7,923 nt of DNA from Massilia sp. (GTDB taxonomy: Bacteria; Pseudomonadota; Gammaproteobacteria; Burkholderiales; Burkholderiaceae_D): the NCBI GenBank assembly GCA_003520365.1, contig DOUW01000098.1, positions 1 to 7,923 of the forward strand, read 5' to 3'. Made by a program: the position numbers and the translations under genes. The first letter of the stretch is position 1. Every line of letters starts with the position of its first letter. Below, one piece after another: positions 1 to 6,542 of this stretch. The notes under the pieces were generated by a model. The model did no database searches. It was not told the DNA's origin and saw nothing but the letters and a program-made list of their open reading frames with translations.

Positions 1-279
1 CCTGAGCGCGCCGCCAGCCACCGCTGCCTGCTCGGCATGGGCGTGCACCGCGACGCGCGCCGCATTGGCCTGGGCGCCAGCCTGCTGACCCATGCACTGG
101 AGTGGGCGCAGACACAGGGGCTGGCCTGGGTCGACCTCGAAGTCCTGGCCGACAACGGGCCCGCGCGCCGGCTCTACGAGCGCAGCGGCTTTGTGCAGAC
201 CGGCGAGATACCGGACCTGTTCCGCATCGACGGCGAACGGCACGGCTACGTGTTCATGACGCGCCGCCTCCAGGCCTGA
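1..279 (+). CDS. GNAT family N-acetyltransferase, C-terminal part
   Basis: The frame is open from the first base and ends with TGA, so this is the last 92 residues of a gene whose start lies left of the window. GNAT enzymes move an acetyl group from acetyl-CoA to an amine. The acetyl-CoA pyrophosphate-binding motif (R/Q-x-x-G-x-G/A) is visible as RRIGLGA at about residues 20-26 of the fragment, followed by a helix (SLLTHALEWAQTQG). A later N-x-x-A-x-x-LYxxxGF block (about residues 52-64) is the typical second half of the fold, and the end (FRIDGERHGYVFMTRRL) fits the last strand of the family. An internal ATG at 37 would remove the strand before the CoA motif, so it is not the real start. The substrate cannot be told. 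The gene converges on the S66 peptidase gene with 42 bp between stops. Confidence 0.85.
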   Translation, partial: PERAASHRCLLGMGVHRDARRIGLGASLLTHALEWAQTQGLAWVDLEVLADNGPARRLYERSGFVQTGEIPDLFRIDGERHGYVFMTRRLQA

Positions 280-296
280 GCGATCCGCCTTCACCA

Positions 297-310
297 GGCC
301 CGAGCGGGCC
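297..310. terminator. weak GC hairpin between convergent genes
   Basis: GGCCC-GAGC-GGGCC forms a perfect 5 bp stem with a 4-base loop in the 42 bp gap between two convergent stop codons. It has no T-run on either side, so it is not a classical intrinsic terminator. It could slow or stop transcription in both directions, or be a chance GC palindrome. Confidence 0.2.
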
Positions 311-321
311 GGGCCGCGCTC

Positions 322-1398
322 TCAGCTGACCGCCGGCTCCAGCAGCGTCACCGTCTGCCGTTCGGTATCGAGCCTTGCGCGGACCCCCATCGGGATCGTG
401 AACTGGTGGCGGATGTGCCCGATCGAGTAACCGGTCACGGCCGGAACCGAGAGCGGTTGCAGGTGGATGTCCAGGGTCTGGTCGAGCGTGAGCGAGATGT
501 CCTCGTGCTCGGGACCGCAGCCTTCGCAGATGCCGACCATCACCGCCGCTGCCCGGTCGAGGCCGACGGACAGGTCGAGCTGGGTCATCCAGCGGTCGAT
601 GCGGTAGGGCGCTTCGTTCACCTCTTCCAGGAACAGGATGGCGTCGCGGAAGTCGGCCGCATACGGCGTGCCGGCCAGTGCCGACACCAGGCTCAGGTTG
701 CCGCCCATCAGCGGTCCGGTGGCGCTGCCGCCGTGCACGGTGCGCATGGCGAAATGCGGTTCCTCGACGGCGCGGCGGCTGTTTTCCAGCGCCATCGGGA
801 TCGTGTATGCCGGCTGCGGGTCCATCAGCACGGCCAGCATGTGTTCGCGCGGGTAATCCGCCAGCGTCGACGAGGCCACCGGGCCGTGGAAGGTCACCAG
901 GCCGGTTTCCTTGTAGATCGCCAGGTGCAGGGCGGTGATGTCGGAGTAACCGAGCAGGATCTTCGGATTCTTGCGGATCAGCGCGTAGTCGAGGTGGGCC
1001 AGCAGCGAGATGCAGCCCGAGCCGCCGCGGATCGGCCACAGCATCCTGACGTCCGGATCGGCGAACATCGCGTGCAGGTCGTGCAGGCGCTGCTGCACGG
1101 TGCCGGCGTAGTTCCCGTTCACTTCGCGCAGGTAACTTCCTTCGCGCACCTTCAGGCCCAGGCTTTCGATGTTGACGCGCGCCTTGGCGATCGATTTCTC
1201 GGTGGTGTAGCCGCCCGGCGCGATCAGGCCGACGGTGTCGCCGCGGCGCAGGCGTGGAGGTTTCATCAGTTTCATGGGACGGGAGGCAGGACGCTTGCGG
1301 GCACGCCGGCCTGGCGCGGCCTCGGCGGCAGGCAGCACCGCGCAGGCGGCGAGCCAGGCGGCAAAGGCGCGCCTGCTGATCTTCATGCTGCTCGACAT
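322..1398 (-). CDS. Tat-exported LD-carboxypeptidase, peptidase family S66 (LdcA-like)
   Basis: 358 residues. S66 enzymes such as LdcA remove the terminal D-Ala from murein tetrapeptides, an L,D bond, during peptidoglycan recycling. Family blocks appear in order: RRGDTVGLIAPGG (51-63), RGGSGCISLLAHLD (124-137), KILLGYSDITALH (146-158) with likely nucleophile Ser152, FHGP (170-173), GGNLSLV (232-238), LFLEEVNEAPYRIDR (255-269) with likely catalytic Glu258, and GHIRHQFTIPMG (327-338) with likely His328. The N-terminus reads ISRRAFAAWLAACAVLPAAEA, a twin-arginine signal with cleavage near residue 27, then a basic linker to about residue 50. Classical LdcA is cytoplasmic, so export is notable. 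Met5 is an alternative start that also keeps the Tat motif; neither start has a strong Shine-Dalgarno. The start lies only 20 bp past the T-run of the receptor's terminator, and I see no separate promoter. S66 also includes MccF-type immunity peptidases, so the substrate is not certain. Confidence 0.88.
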   Translation of the reverse strand: MSSSMKISRRAFAAWLAACAVLPAAEAAPGRRARKRPASRPMKLMKPPRLRRGDTVGLIAPGGYTTEKSIAKARVNIESLGLKVREGSYLREVNGNYAGTVQQRLHDLHAMFADPDVRMLWPIRGGSGCISLLAHLDYALIRKNPKILLGYSDITALHLAIYKETGLVTFHGPVASSTLADYPREHMLAVLMDPQPAYTIPMALENSRRAVEEPHFAMRTVHGGSATGPLMGGNLSLVSALAGTPYAADFRDAILFLEEVNEAPYRIDRWMTQLDLSVGLDRAAAVMVGICEGCGPEHEDISLTLDQTLDIHLQPLSVPAVTGYSIGHIRHQFTIPMGVRARLDTERQTVTLLEPAVS

Positions 1399-1417
1399 GC
1401 TGTTCGCATCAGGAATG

Positions 1418-1460
1418 AAAAAGACCCGCGCCCCGAAAGCAGATGCTTTCCGGGCGCGGG
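1418..1460 (-). terminator. Rho-independent terminator of the TonB receptor gene
   Basis: Arms 1425-1440 and 1445-1460 form a 16 bp GC-rich stem with one mismatch and the four-base loop ATCT (minus-strand reading). In that reading the stem is followed by TCTTTTTC, a proper U-tract. It lies 28 bp after the receptor stop codon and 20 bp before the S66 peptidase start, so it ends the receptor transcript or reduces read-through into the peptidase gene. Confidence 0.88.
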
Positions 1461-1487
1461 CCGCTTAACGCCATACTCAGGTACAAA

Positions 1488-4244
1488 TCAGAAGAACTTG
1501 TACTGGACGTTGAAGGTGAAGGCGCGGCCACGCGGATCGGCCACGCGCGGATCCCAGCCGGCGCCGACCACGTCGTCGACGTTGTGGGCGGTGAACGGCG
1601 GATCGCGGTCGAACAGGTTCTGCACGCCCACGGTCAGCTTCGTGTTCTTGAAGCCGCTGTAGGTGGTCGACAGGCCGAAGCGGGTGTAGCTCGACACGTC
1701 CGGATCGAAGCCGGCCGGCAGGGCGCCCTTGCCGCCGTTCGGCAATTGATCCTTGTAGCCCGAAGCGAAGTTGTTGCTCAGCAGGACGTTCCAGTCGCCA
1801 CGGCTCACGCTCAGCGTCGCCGAGTGCTTCCAGCGCAGGTAGAGGTCGCGGGTGAAGAATTCGCCGACGTATTCCTTGTACGGCTGGCCATCGACTTCGG
1901 CGAACTGGTAGCTGCCGGTCCAGGTGCCGTCCAGGGTGGCGCTCCACTTGTAGCCGTCGCCGAACTTGCCGTCGCCGCGCAGGCCGAGGTCGATACCGCG
2001 GGTCTTGGCGCCGGATGCATTGAACCAGCGTGCATCGACGAACTCGATCAGGCCGTCGTTGTTACGGTAGATGTTGGCCGCGTAGACCGTCGGGTTCTTC
2101 AGGACATCGGATGCGCTGCGCTTCAGGATACGGTCCTTGATGTTGATCGCCCACCAGTCCAGCGATGCCGAGAAGCCCTTGAACGGTTCGACGACGATGC
2201 CCAGCGTACCTTGCTTGGAGGTCTCGGGCTTCAGGCTCTCGTTGCCGCCGGACACATAGTCAAAGCGTTCCGGGGCGCAGAAGCGCGGGTCGCCCGGGTT
2301 GGCTGCGCAGCCGACCGTATCGGTCACGCCGCTCGCCAGTTCCTGGCGCAGCAGGCCGGTGTAGAGCTGGGTGAAGCTCGGCGCCAGGAAGCCCTTGTTG
2401 GCCGAACCGCGCAGCAGCAGCCAGCTCGTCGGCTGGTAGCGGAAGGCGACCTTCGGGTTGGTGGTGGCGCCGATCACGCTGTAGTCGTCGCGGCGCACGG
2501 CCAGCTGCAGCTCCAGGTCCTTGGTGACGGGGACGATGAATTCCGCGAACAGCGCCTTCACGTTGCGCGTCGCCTTCGGCAGGTTGTCGTTGCCCGGCGA
2601 CAGCAGGATCGGCTCGGCCGCCACGTCCTGGCTGTACATGTAGCTTTCGCGGCGGAAGTCGAAACCGGCCGCCATCGCCAGCTTGCCGGCTGGCAGGTCG
2701 AACAGTTCGCCCGAGATGGTGCCGTCGACCTGGGTCATGGTGGTCTTGCCGGTCTGGAAGGCGCCGTAGTATTTCGTCGCTTCGATCGCATCCATCGCCG
2801 CCTGGGTCTGGCTGCCGTCGCGCGACCACGGGTTGACGATGCCGCTGCCCAGTACCTTGTAGAAGGCATCGGTATACGCGTAGCCATCGAGCAGGTCCAT
2901 GTGGGTCGTGCTCTGCGCCTTCGACAGGCCCAGCTTGTAGTCCCAGTTCCGGATCATGCCCTCGAAGCCGACCAGCAGGCGGCCGCTCGTGGTGGTGTTT
3001 TCCTGGGTGCGGTTACCCAGCGGGTTGGCGCGCCACTTGTAGATGATCGGCAGGTTCGGGTTGTAGGTCGGGATGTAGGCCGACAGGTCCTGGTAGTACT
3101 GGCCGCCCACCGGGTAGGCGTTCTTGTTGGCGAGCGAGGTCGAGATCTGGGCCGGGGTCAGGATCGAGATGACTTCCGAACGCGAGCCGATCGCCTCGAC
3201 GAACATCGTGTGGTCCGGCGCCAGTTTATAGGTGCCGCGCAGCAGCAGATTCGCCTGCTCGGACGGCGACTGCATGATGTAGTCGCCACCGTAGTCGTAG
3301 GCGCAGGAATAGGTCGAGCGCAGCGGCGAGGTCACGTCCTTCCACAGCGCGGTCTGGTACTGCGACATGCCCTCGACCGTGTCGCACTTGCCGTCGAAGC
3401 TGAGCGGGTTGGCCTGCAGGTAGGTGTTCGGATCGCCCGGCCGCTGGAAACCGGTGCCGAGCGCGGTGCCGGCGCCGGTCAGCTGGTTCGCGTACGGGGT
3501 GCCGGTGGTGTCCGGCGACAGGCCGCGCCAGGGCTGGAAGCCGTTGGCGAAATCGCGCTGCTTCGAGGACAGCTTCTCGTTCTTGGTGAACGACAGCGTG
3601 GTCATGACGTTGAAGCCGTCCGCTTCCAGGTCGCCGGTACCGGCGATCAGCGAGCCGCGGTGGATGTTGCCGCCGCCTTCCTCGGTGACGTTGGTGTAGG
3701 CCGAGACTCCCGCGCCCTGGTAGTCCGAGCGCAGGATGATGTTCATCACGCCGCCGATCGCATCGGTGCCGTAGATCGCCGAGGCGCCATCCTTCAGGAT
3801 CTCGATGCGGGCAATGGCCGCCATCGGGATCGAGTTCAGGTCGACCGCCTTGCCGCTCTTGCCGTGGGTCGGGGCGCGGCGGCCGTTGATCAGGACCAGG
3901 GTGGCGTTCGGACCCAGGCCGCGGAACGAAGCGAAGGAAGCGCCGCCGCTGACGCGGTCGGCATCGGCGCCGAACACGTTGTTGCCCGAGGTCGGGTTGT
4001 CGGTGCCGGTGCCGTTCGCCGAAATCGTGGCCATCAGCTGTTCGGCCGAGGTGATGCCCTGCTTTTGCAGGGTGTCGGCGGTGATCACCTGCACCGGCAG
4101 CGCGCCTTCCTTGGCGACGCGTTTGATGCTACTACCGGTGACCTCGACGCGGGCCATCGGGGCATTCTGCTGCACTTCCTGTGCAACAGCCGGGCCTGCC
4201 ACGCCGATCAGGGCAATCAGTTGGGCTAGCTTCTTTAACTTCAC
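1488..4244 (-). CDS. TonB-dependent outer-membrane receptor
   Basis: 918 residues. It is predicted to be a gated outer-membrane barrel that imports a ligand using energy from TonB-ExbBD. Residues 1-21 are a Sec signal (MKLKKLAQLIALIGVAGPAVA, cut before Gln22). The plug runs from about 33 to 171: VEVTGSSIKR, SFRGLGPNATLVLINGRR (106-123) and DLNSIPMAAIARIEILKDG (135-153) followed by the IYGTDAIGGVMNI block. The barrel fills the rest and ends with GVQNLFDRDPPF (873-884), a GR-x-FTFNVQY strand and a terminal Phe, as outer-membrane proteins do. The only cysteines are two close pairs (287/314 and 646/656), probably loop disulfides. The start is GTG, supported by an AGGAG site 6 bp upstream and by the signal peptide directly after it. 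It lies 184 bp after the binding-protein gene on the same strand and ends at a strong terminator. There is no N-terminal signalling domain for a sigma/anti-sigma pair. The ligand is unknown; siderophore-type genes are absent nearby and the neighbours suggest peptides. Confidence 0.95.
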   Translation of the reverse strand: MKLKKLAQLIALIGVAGPAVAQEVQQNAPMARVEVTGSSIKRVAKEGALPVQVITADTLQKQGITSAEQLMATISANGTGTDNPTSGNNVFGADADRVSGGASFASFRGLGPNATLVLINGRRAPTHGKSGKAVDLNSIPMAAIARIEILKDGASAIYGTDAIGGVMNIILRSDYQGAGVSAYTNVTEEGGGNIHRGSLIAGTGDLEADGFNVMTTLSFTKNEKLSSKQRDFANGFQPWRGLSPDTTGTPYANQLTGAGTALGTGFQRPGDPNTYLQANPLSFDGKCDTVEGMSQYQTALWKDVTSPLRSTYSCAYDYGGDYIMQSPSEQANLLLRGTYKLAPDHTMFVEAIGSRSEVISILTPAQISTSLANKNAYPVGGQYYQDLSAYIPTYNPNLPIIYKWRANPLGNRTQENTTTSGRLLVGFEGMIRNWDYKLGLSKAQSTTHMDLLDGYAYTDAFYKVLGSGIVNPWSRDGSQTQAAMDAIEATKYYGAFQTGKTTMTQVDGTISGELFDLPAGKLAMAAGFDFRRESYMYSQDVAAEPILLSPGNDNLPKATRNVKALFAEFIVPVTKDLELQLAVRRDDYSVIGATTNPKVAFRYQPTSWLLLRGSANKGFLAPSFTQLYTGLLRQELASGVTDTVGCAANPGDPRFCAPERFDYVSGGNESLKPETSKQGTLGIVVEPFKGFSASLDWWAINIKDRILKRSASDVLKNPTVYAANIYRNNDGLIEFVDARWFNASGAKTRGIDLGLRGDGKFGDGYKWSATLDGTWTGSYQFAEVDGQPYKEYVGEFFTRDLYLRWKHSATLSVSRGDWNVLLSNNFASGYKDQLPNGGKGALPAGFDPDVSSYTRFGLSTTYSGFKNTKLTVGVQNLFDRDPPFTAHNVDDVVGAGWDPRVADPRGRAFTFNVQYKFF

Positions 4245-4250
4245 GCGTCT

Positions 4251-4256
4251 CTCCTA
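4251..4256 (-). promoter_or_regulatory. ribosome binding site fixing the GTG start of the receptor
   Basis: The minus strand reads TTAGGAGAGACGC directly before GTG. AGGAG is 6 bp from the start, an ideal spacing. No ATG in the same frame gives the full signal peptide, so this site decides the GTG start. Confidence 0.85.
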
Positions 4257-4302
4257 AGGTATTGGGCGATCCAGGCCGATGGCAAATCGATGTTGCCGTT
4301 TA

Positions 4303-4320
4303 GTAATGTCTTAGCATTAC
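4303..4320. promoter_or_regulatory. operator-like palindrome near the receptor transcription start
   Basis: GTAATG-TCTTAG-CATTAC is a perfect 6 bp inverted repeat with a 6 bp spacer. It lies immediately downstream of the candidate -10 box at 4321-4326, so it would cover the transcription start. That is a usual place for a repressor site. The binding protein is unknown. Confidence 0.4.
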
Positions 4321-4349
4321 CTTATGTGTGATTTCGAGGGTAAGGCCAA
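4321..4349 (-). promoter_or_regulatory. candidate sigma70 promoter of the receptor gene
   Basis: In minus-strand reading there is TTGGCC (4349-4344), a 17 bp spacer and CATAAG (4326-4321). Spacing is ideal, but each box matches only 4 of 6 consensus bases. It would give a leader of roughly 70 bases. Weak consensus and surrounding palindromes are consistent with a regulated promoter. Confidence 0.4.
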
Positions 4350-4358
4350 GTATTTGGC
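4345..4358. promoter_or_regulatory. GCCAA-N4-TTGGC palindrome over the -35 region
   Basis: Perfect 5 bp arms separated by GTAT overlap the candidate -35 box of the receptor promoter. On the minus strand a further TTGG half-site lies just upstream (TTGGATAGTGCCAA), giving three half-sites in a row. This looks like a regulator site at the promoter; the regulator is not known. Confidence 0.35.
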
Positions 4359-4371
4359 ACTATCCAATGAA

Positions 4372-4414
4372 ATAACCGGCGGGAAGTATAACTTCCGGGA
4401 ATGTTTATAACCGG
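4372..4414. repeat. palindrome GGAAGT-ATA-ACTTCC flanked by ATAACCGG direct repeats
   Basis: A perfect 6 bp inverted repeat with 3 bp spacer lies at 4382-4396. It sits between two copies of ATAACCGG (4372-4379 and 4407-4414), whose starts are 35 bp apart. The block lies just after the stop of the binding-protein gene and upstream of the receptor promoter. A hairpin could form in the binding-protein mRNA, but no U-tract follows, so a regulator site is at least as likely as a terminator. Confidence 0.4.
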
Positions 4415-4428
4415 AAAACTCACCAATA

Positions 4429-6231
4429 CTAGCGGGACTGCCGCGACAATCGTTCCTTTTCCGCAACATTGACGTCCAAATAGCGCCAGGACGTGAATTC
4501 CACCGGGTGGCGCTTGTAGTTTTTTAGCCACGGATGACGGAGATCGGCCGACAGCACATGGGTCAGCGGCACCCAGGGGTTGTAGGCGTGGATCAGCTGG
4601 TTCATCTCGAAATAGAGCTGCTGGCGCCGCGGTCCATCGGTGAGCTGGCGCGCCTGTTCGTAGCGTTCGTTATAGGCCGGCAGGTTGAAGCGCGCGTAGT
4701 TGGCGCGGCCCGCGTTCGGGCCGTAGAGCAGCTGGTAGAAATTGTCGCCGTCGGGGAAGTCGGCGATCCAGTTGCTTTCGAACATGGTGACCTTGCCCAG
4801 GCGCGAAGCCTTGATGATCTCCGTCTTCTTGTCCGACTTGAACAGCACGCGCAGGCCGATCGCATTCAGGCACTTGCGCCACAGTTCGTCGCGCAGGCGG
4901 CCGCTGACCGTCGCTTCGCTGTGCATGGTCAGGGTCAGCGGCTTGCCGTCGGGCGCTAACCTGAACCCTGCGGCATCGCGCTTGCCGTAGCCATGGCGGT
5001 CGAGCAGGGCATTGGCCAGCGCCGGGTCGTAGGGCACCGGGCTGCGGTAGTCCGGATCGTAGCCGAGCACGTTCGGCGGCAGCGGCGATTCGGCCTTGAT
5101 CGCGAAACCCTTTTTCAGCAGCGCGATGTCCTCGGCGCTGTTGTAGGCCAGGGAAATCGCGCGGCGCAGGGCGATCCGGTCGCGGCTGTAGCCGCCCAGC
5201 ACCGGATCGTCCATGTTCATCCACATGTAATAGGTCTGCAGCACCGGAAAGCGCGACAGGCGGATGCCGCGCGCCTGCAGGTCCGGCTTCAGTTGTCCGC
5301 CCGCGATCACCATGTCGGTCATCGATTCCGGCACCTGCTCGAGGTAGTCGTACTCGCCATTCAGGAAGCCCAGCATGCGGCCCTGGAATTCCTCGGCAAT
5401 CTTCACCTCGACGCGGTCCACGCGCGGCAGGCGTTGACCGGCCAGGGCGGCGGCGATCGCCCGGTCTTCCGGATCGCTGCCGGGCGTTCCCTGGAATACC
5501 GCCGTCGAGTAGGGATTGGCCAGCAGCACGATGCGGTCGCTGCGCTTCCACTCGCCAATCATGAAGGGACCGGTGCCGACCGGGTGGTTCCCGGCCTGGC
5601 CGGGATAGGCCTCGATCACTTCGCGCGCCACCACGCCGGAGGCCGGGGTCGCCATGTAGAAGAGAAAATTATTGTCCGGCTCTTTCAGCTCGATGCGTAA
5701 GGTGAAACGGTCGAGCGCCCGCAGTCCGGCGACTGGGGTATCGACATCGAAACGCTGCTTCAAGGCCTCGTCGCCGACGATCTTGCCGGCGAACATGTAC
5801 GACCAGGGCGACTTCAGGGTCGGATCGTACAGGCGCTTGATACTGTAGACGTAGTCCTGGGCCGTCATCTCGCGCTTGTCGCCCTTGAACGCCGGGTCGT
5901 CGGTGAAATGGATGCCGGGGCGGATGCGGAAGGTGTAGGTGCGGCCGTCCGGGCTCACTTCCGGCATCGCGCTGGCGGTGTTCGGCTGCAGTTTCACCGG
6001 ACGCGCCAGGTAGTCGTAGCGCAGCAGGGGATCGAAAATGTTTTCCAGCAGCGACAGGGTGGCGATGTCGGACGCCACTGCCGGGTCGAGGCCGGTTTCG
6101 CTGGTGGACAGGAACATGCGCAGGACTTTTTGCTCCTTCGGCGCGGCGGGTGCCTGCGCGGCGGAGGAGAAGGCCAGGCCGAGGGCGCTTGAGGTCAGCA
6201 ACAGCGCGGAGAGGGCAGAGCGAAATTTCAT
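4429..6231 (-). CDS. ABC transporter substrate-binding protein, family 5 (Dpp/Opp type)
   Basis: 600 residues. It is predicted to be a periplasmic solute-binding protein for peptides or similar ligands, handing them to an inner-membrane ABC permease. An N-terminal signal (MKFRSALSALLLTSSALGLAFSSAAQA) ends near residue 25-27. SBP_bac_5 blocks follow: LLENIFDPLLRYD (61-73), PEVSPDGRTYTFRIRPGIHF (90-109), HPVGTGPFMIGEWKR (216-230), the YDPALANALLDRHGY hinge region (401-415), and a WIADFPDGDNFYQLLYGPN block (488-506). Length is a little above the usual 500-550. The start at 6231 is chosen for the signal peptide and an AGGA site 9 bp upstream. The frame stays open to 6390, but that extension reads through the repeat element and past the promoter. 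No permease or ATPase gene is adjacent in this window, so it may serve a transporter encoded elsewhere. It has its own promoter and may share a transcript with the receptor. Ligand unknown; murein peptide, dipeptide and heme are all bound by members of this family. Confidence 0.9.
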   Translation of the reverse strand: MKFRSALSALLLTSSALGLAFSSAAQAPAAPKEQKVLRMFLSTSETGLDPAVASDIATLSLLENIFDPLLRYDYLARPVKLQPNTASAMPEVSPDGRTYTFRIRPGIHFTDDPAFKGDKREMTAQDYVYSIKRLYDPTLKSPWSYMFAGKIVGDEALKQRFDVDTPVAGLRALDRFTLRIELKEPDNNFLFYMATPASGVVAREVIEAYPGQAGNHPVGTGPFMIGEWKRSDRIVLLANPYSTAVFQGTPGSDPEDRAIAAALAGQRLPRVDRVEVKIAEEFQGRMLGFLNGEYDYLEQVPESMTDMVIAGGQLKPDLQARGIRLSRFPVLQTYYMWMNMDDPVLGGYSRDRIALRRAISLAYNSAEDIALLKKGFAIKAESPLPPNVLGYDPDYRSPVPYDPALANALLDRHGYGKRDAAGFRLAPDGKPLTLTMHSEATVSGRLRDELWRKCLNAIGLRVLFKSDKKTEIIKASRLGKVTMFESNWIADFPDGDNFYQLLYGPNAGRANYARFNLPAYNERYEQARQLTDGPRRQQLYFEMNQLIHAYNPWVPLTHVLSADLRHPWLKNYKRHPVEFTSWRYLDVNVAEKERLSRQSR

Positions 6232-6259
6232 GTGTGCATGTCCTGGTTGAGCGTTGCGT

Positions 6260-6288
6260 ATCATAGGCGCGGTGTCCGGAGGTGGCAA
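6260..6288 (-). promoter_or_regulatory. sigma70-type promoter of the substrate-binding protein gene
   Basis: In minus-strand reading there is TTGCCA (6288-6283), a 17 bp spacer and TATGAT (6265-6260). Each box matches 5 of 6 consensus bases and the spacing is ideal. Transcription would start near 6253, leaving a leader of about 20 bases with the AGGA site. The promoter sits between the gene and the REPIN-like element, so the repeat is upstream and does not break it. Confidence 0.65.
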
Positions 6289-6295
6289 CGTTGTG

Positions 6296-6425
6296 CCGTA
6301 GGGTGGGGTCCTTGATGCTGGGGGCATCAAGGACGTGCCCACGCGTGAAGCCGGCGTCATGTTGGCGTTTGCAAGGCCGCGTCTGCTCATCGTTTACGCG
6401 TGGGCACGGGGTGCCCACCCTACGG
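6296..6425. repeat. REPIN-like inverted repeat element (two facing REP-type units)
   Basis: Two palindromic units face each other. The outer arms pair perfectly over 12 bp (CCGTAGGGTGGG 6296-6307 with 6414-6425), and the inner arms over 13 bp (CGTGCCCACGCGT 6334-6346 with 6396-6408). The right unit is itself a hairpin, GTGGGCAC-GGG-GTGCCCAC. The left unit carries extra sequence in place of the small loop: a perfect 10 bp hairpin, TCCTTGATGC-TGGGG-GCATCAAGGA (6309-6333). About 49 bp separate the units. The layout is that of REPINs, non-autonomous elements moved by RAYT transposases; no RAYT gene is in the window. Similar GTGGGCAC/GTGCCCAC repeats are, as I recall, dispersed in Massilia-type genomes. 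Confidence 0.75.
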
Positions 6426-6446
6426 TCCGCTGCCGATAATGCTCGG

Positions 6447-6472
6447 CGTTGACGCGTGTTCACGGGGCGTCC
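6447..6472 (+). repeat. decayed extra copy of the REP-type unit
   Basis: Bases 6447-6467 match 6391-6411 of the right REP unit at 18 of 21 positions, in the same orientation, 56 bp further on. Similarity fades over the following bases, so only half of the hairpin is preserved. It overlaps the TTGACG box of a candidate + strand promoter. Confidence 0.55.
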
Positions 6473-6479
6473 ATATAAC
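6449..6479 (+). promoter_or_regulatory. candidate promoter of the SpmAB-like gene
   Basis: TTGACG (6449-6454) matches 5 of 6 consensus -35 bases. It is followed after 18-19 bp by ATATAA/TATAAC (6473-6479). The spacer is slightly long. This start would give a leader of roughly 135-140 bases. A second possible -10, TATACT at 6532-6537, has no convincing -35 box. Confidence 0.35.
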
Positions 6480-6542
6480 TTCCGGGCATGACGCGGCTGC
6501 ATTCTTTCATCCTTGCAGCTTGCTCTGCGCCTATACTCTCCG

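Noticed and set aside
406..1662. A 418-codon + strand frame across the S66 peptidase gene and the terminator
   Set aside because: It is antisense to a gene with clear family motifs, crosses a terminator and an intergenic gap, and has no family motif of its own.
1443..4229. A 928-codon open frame on the + strand, running opposite almost the whole receptor gene
   Set aside because: It lies antisense to a well-supported TonB receptor. Its composition (rich in Val, Arg, Gln, Ala and His, with no recognisable domain) is what GC-biased codons give in the opposite frame. It also starts inside the terminator stem.
4382..4396. Hairpin as intrinsic terminator of the binding-protein gene
   Set aside because: The stem is only 6 bp with a 3-base loop and no U-tract follows in minus-strand reading. 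It was kept as a palindrome of unknown role.
4245..4434. Fur box (iron control) in front of the TonB receptor
   Set aside because: I found no good match to GATAATGATAATCATTATC. The GTAATG/CATTAC palindrome has a different arrangement and spacer.
6232..6390. Upstream extension of the substrate-binding protein frame by 53 residues
   Set aside because: The extension would be translated from the REPIN-like repeat and would put the signal peptide inside the protein. The good promoter at 6260-6288 lies downstream of that start.
6296..6425. CRISPR array or insertion sequence
   Set aside because: The units are in inverted orientation without regular spacers, and there is no transposase gene, cas gene or target-site duplication that I can see.
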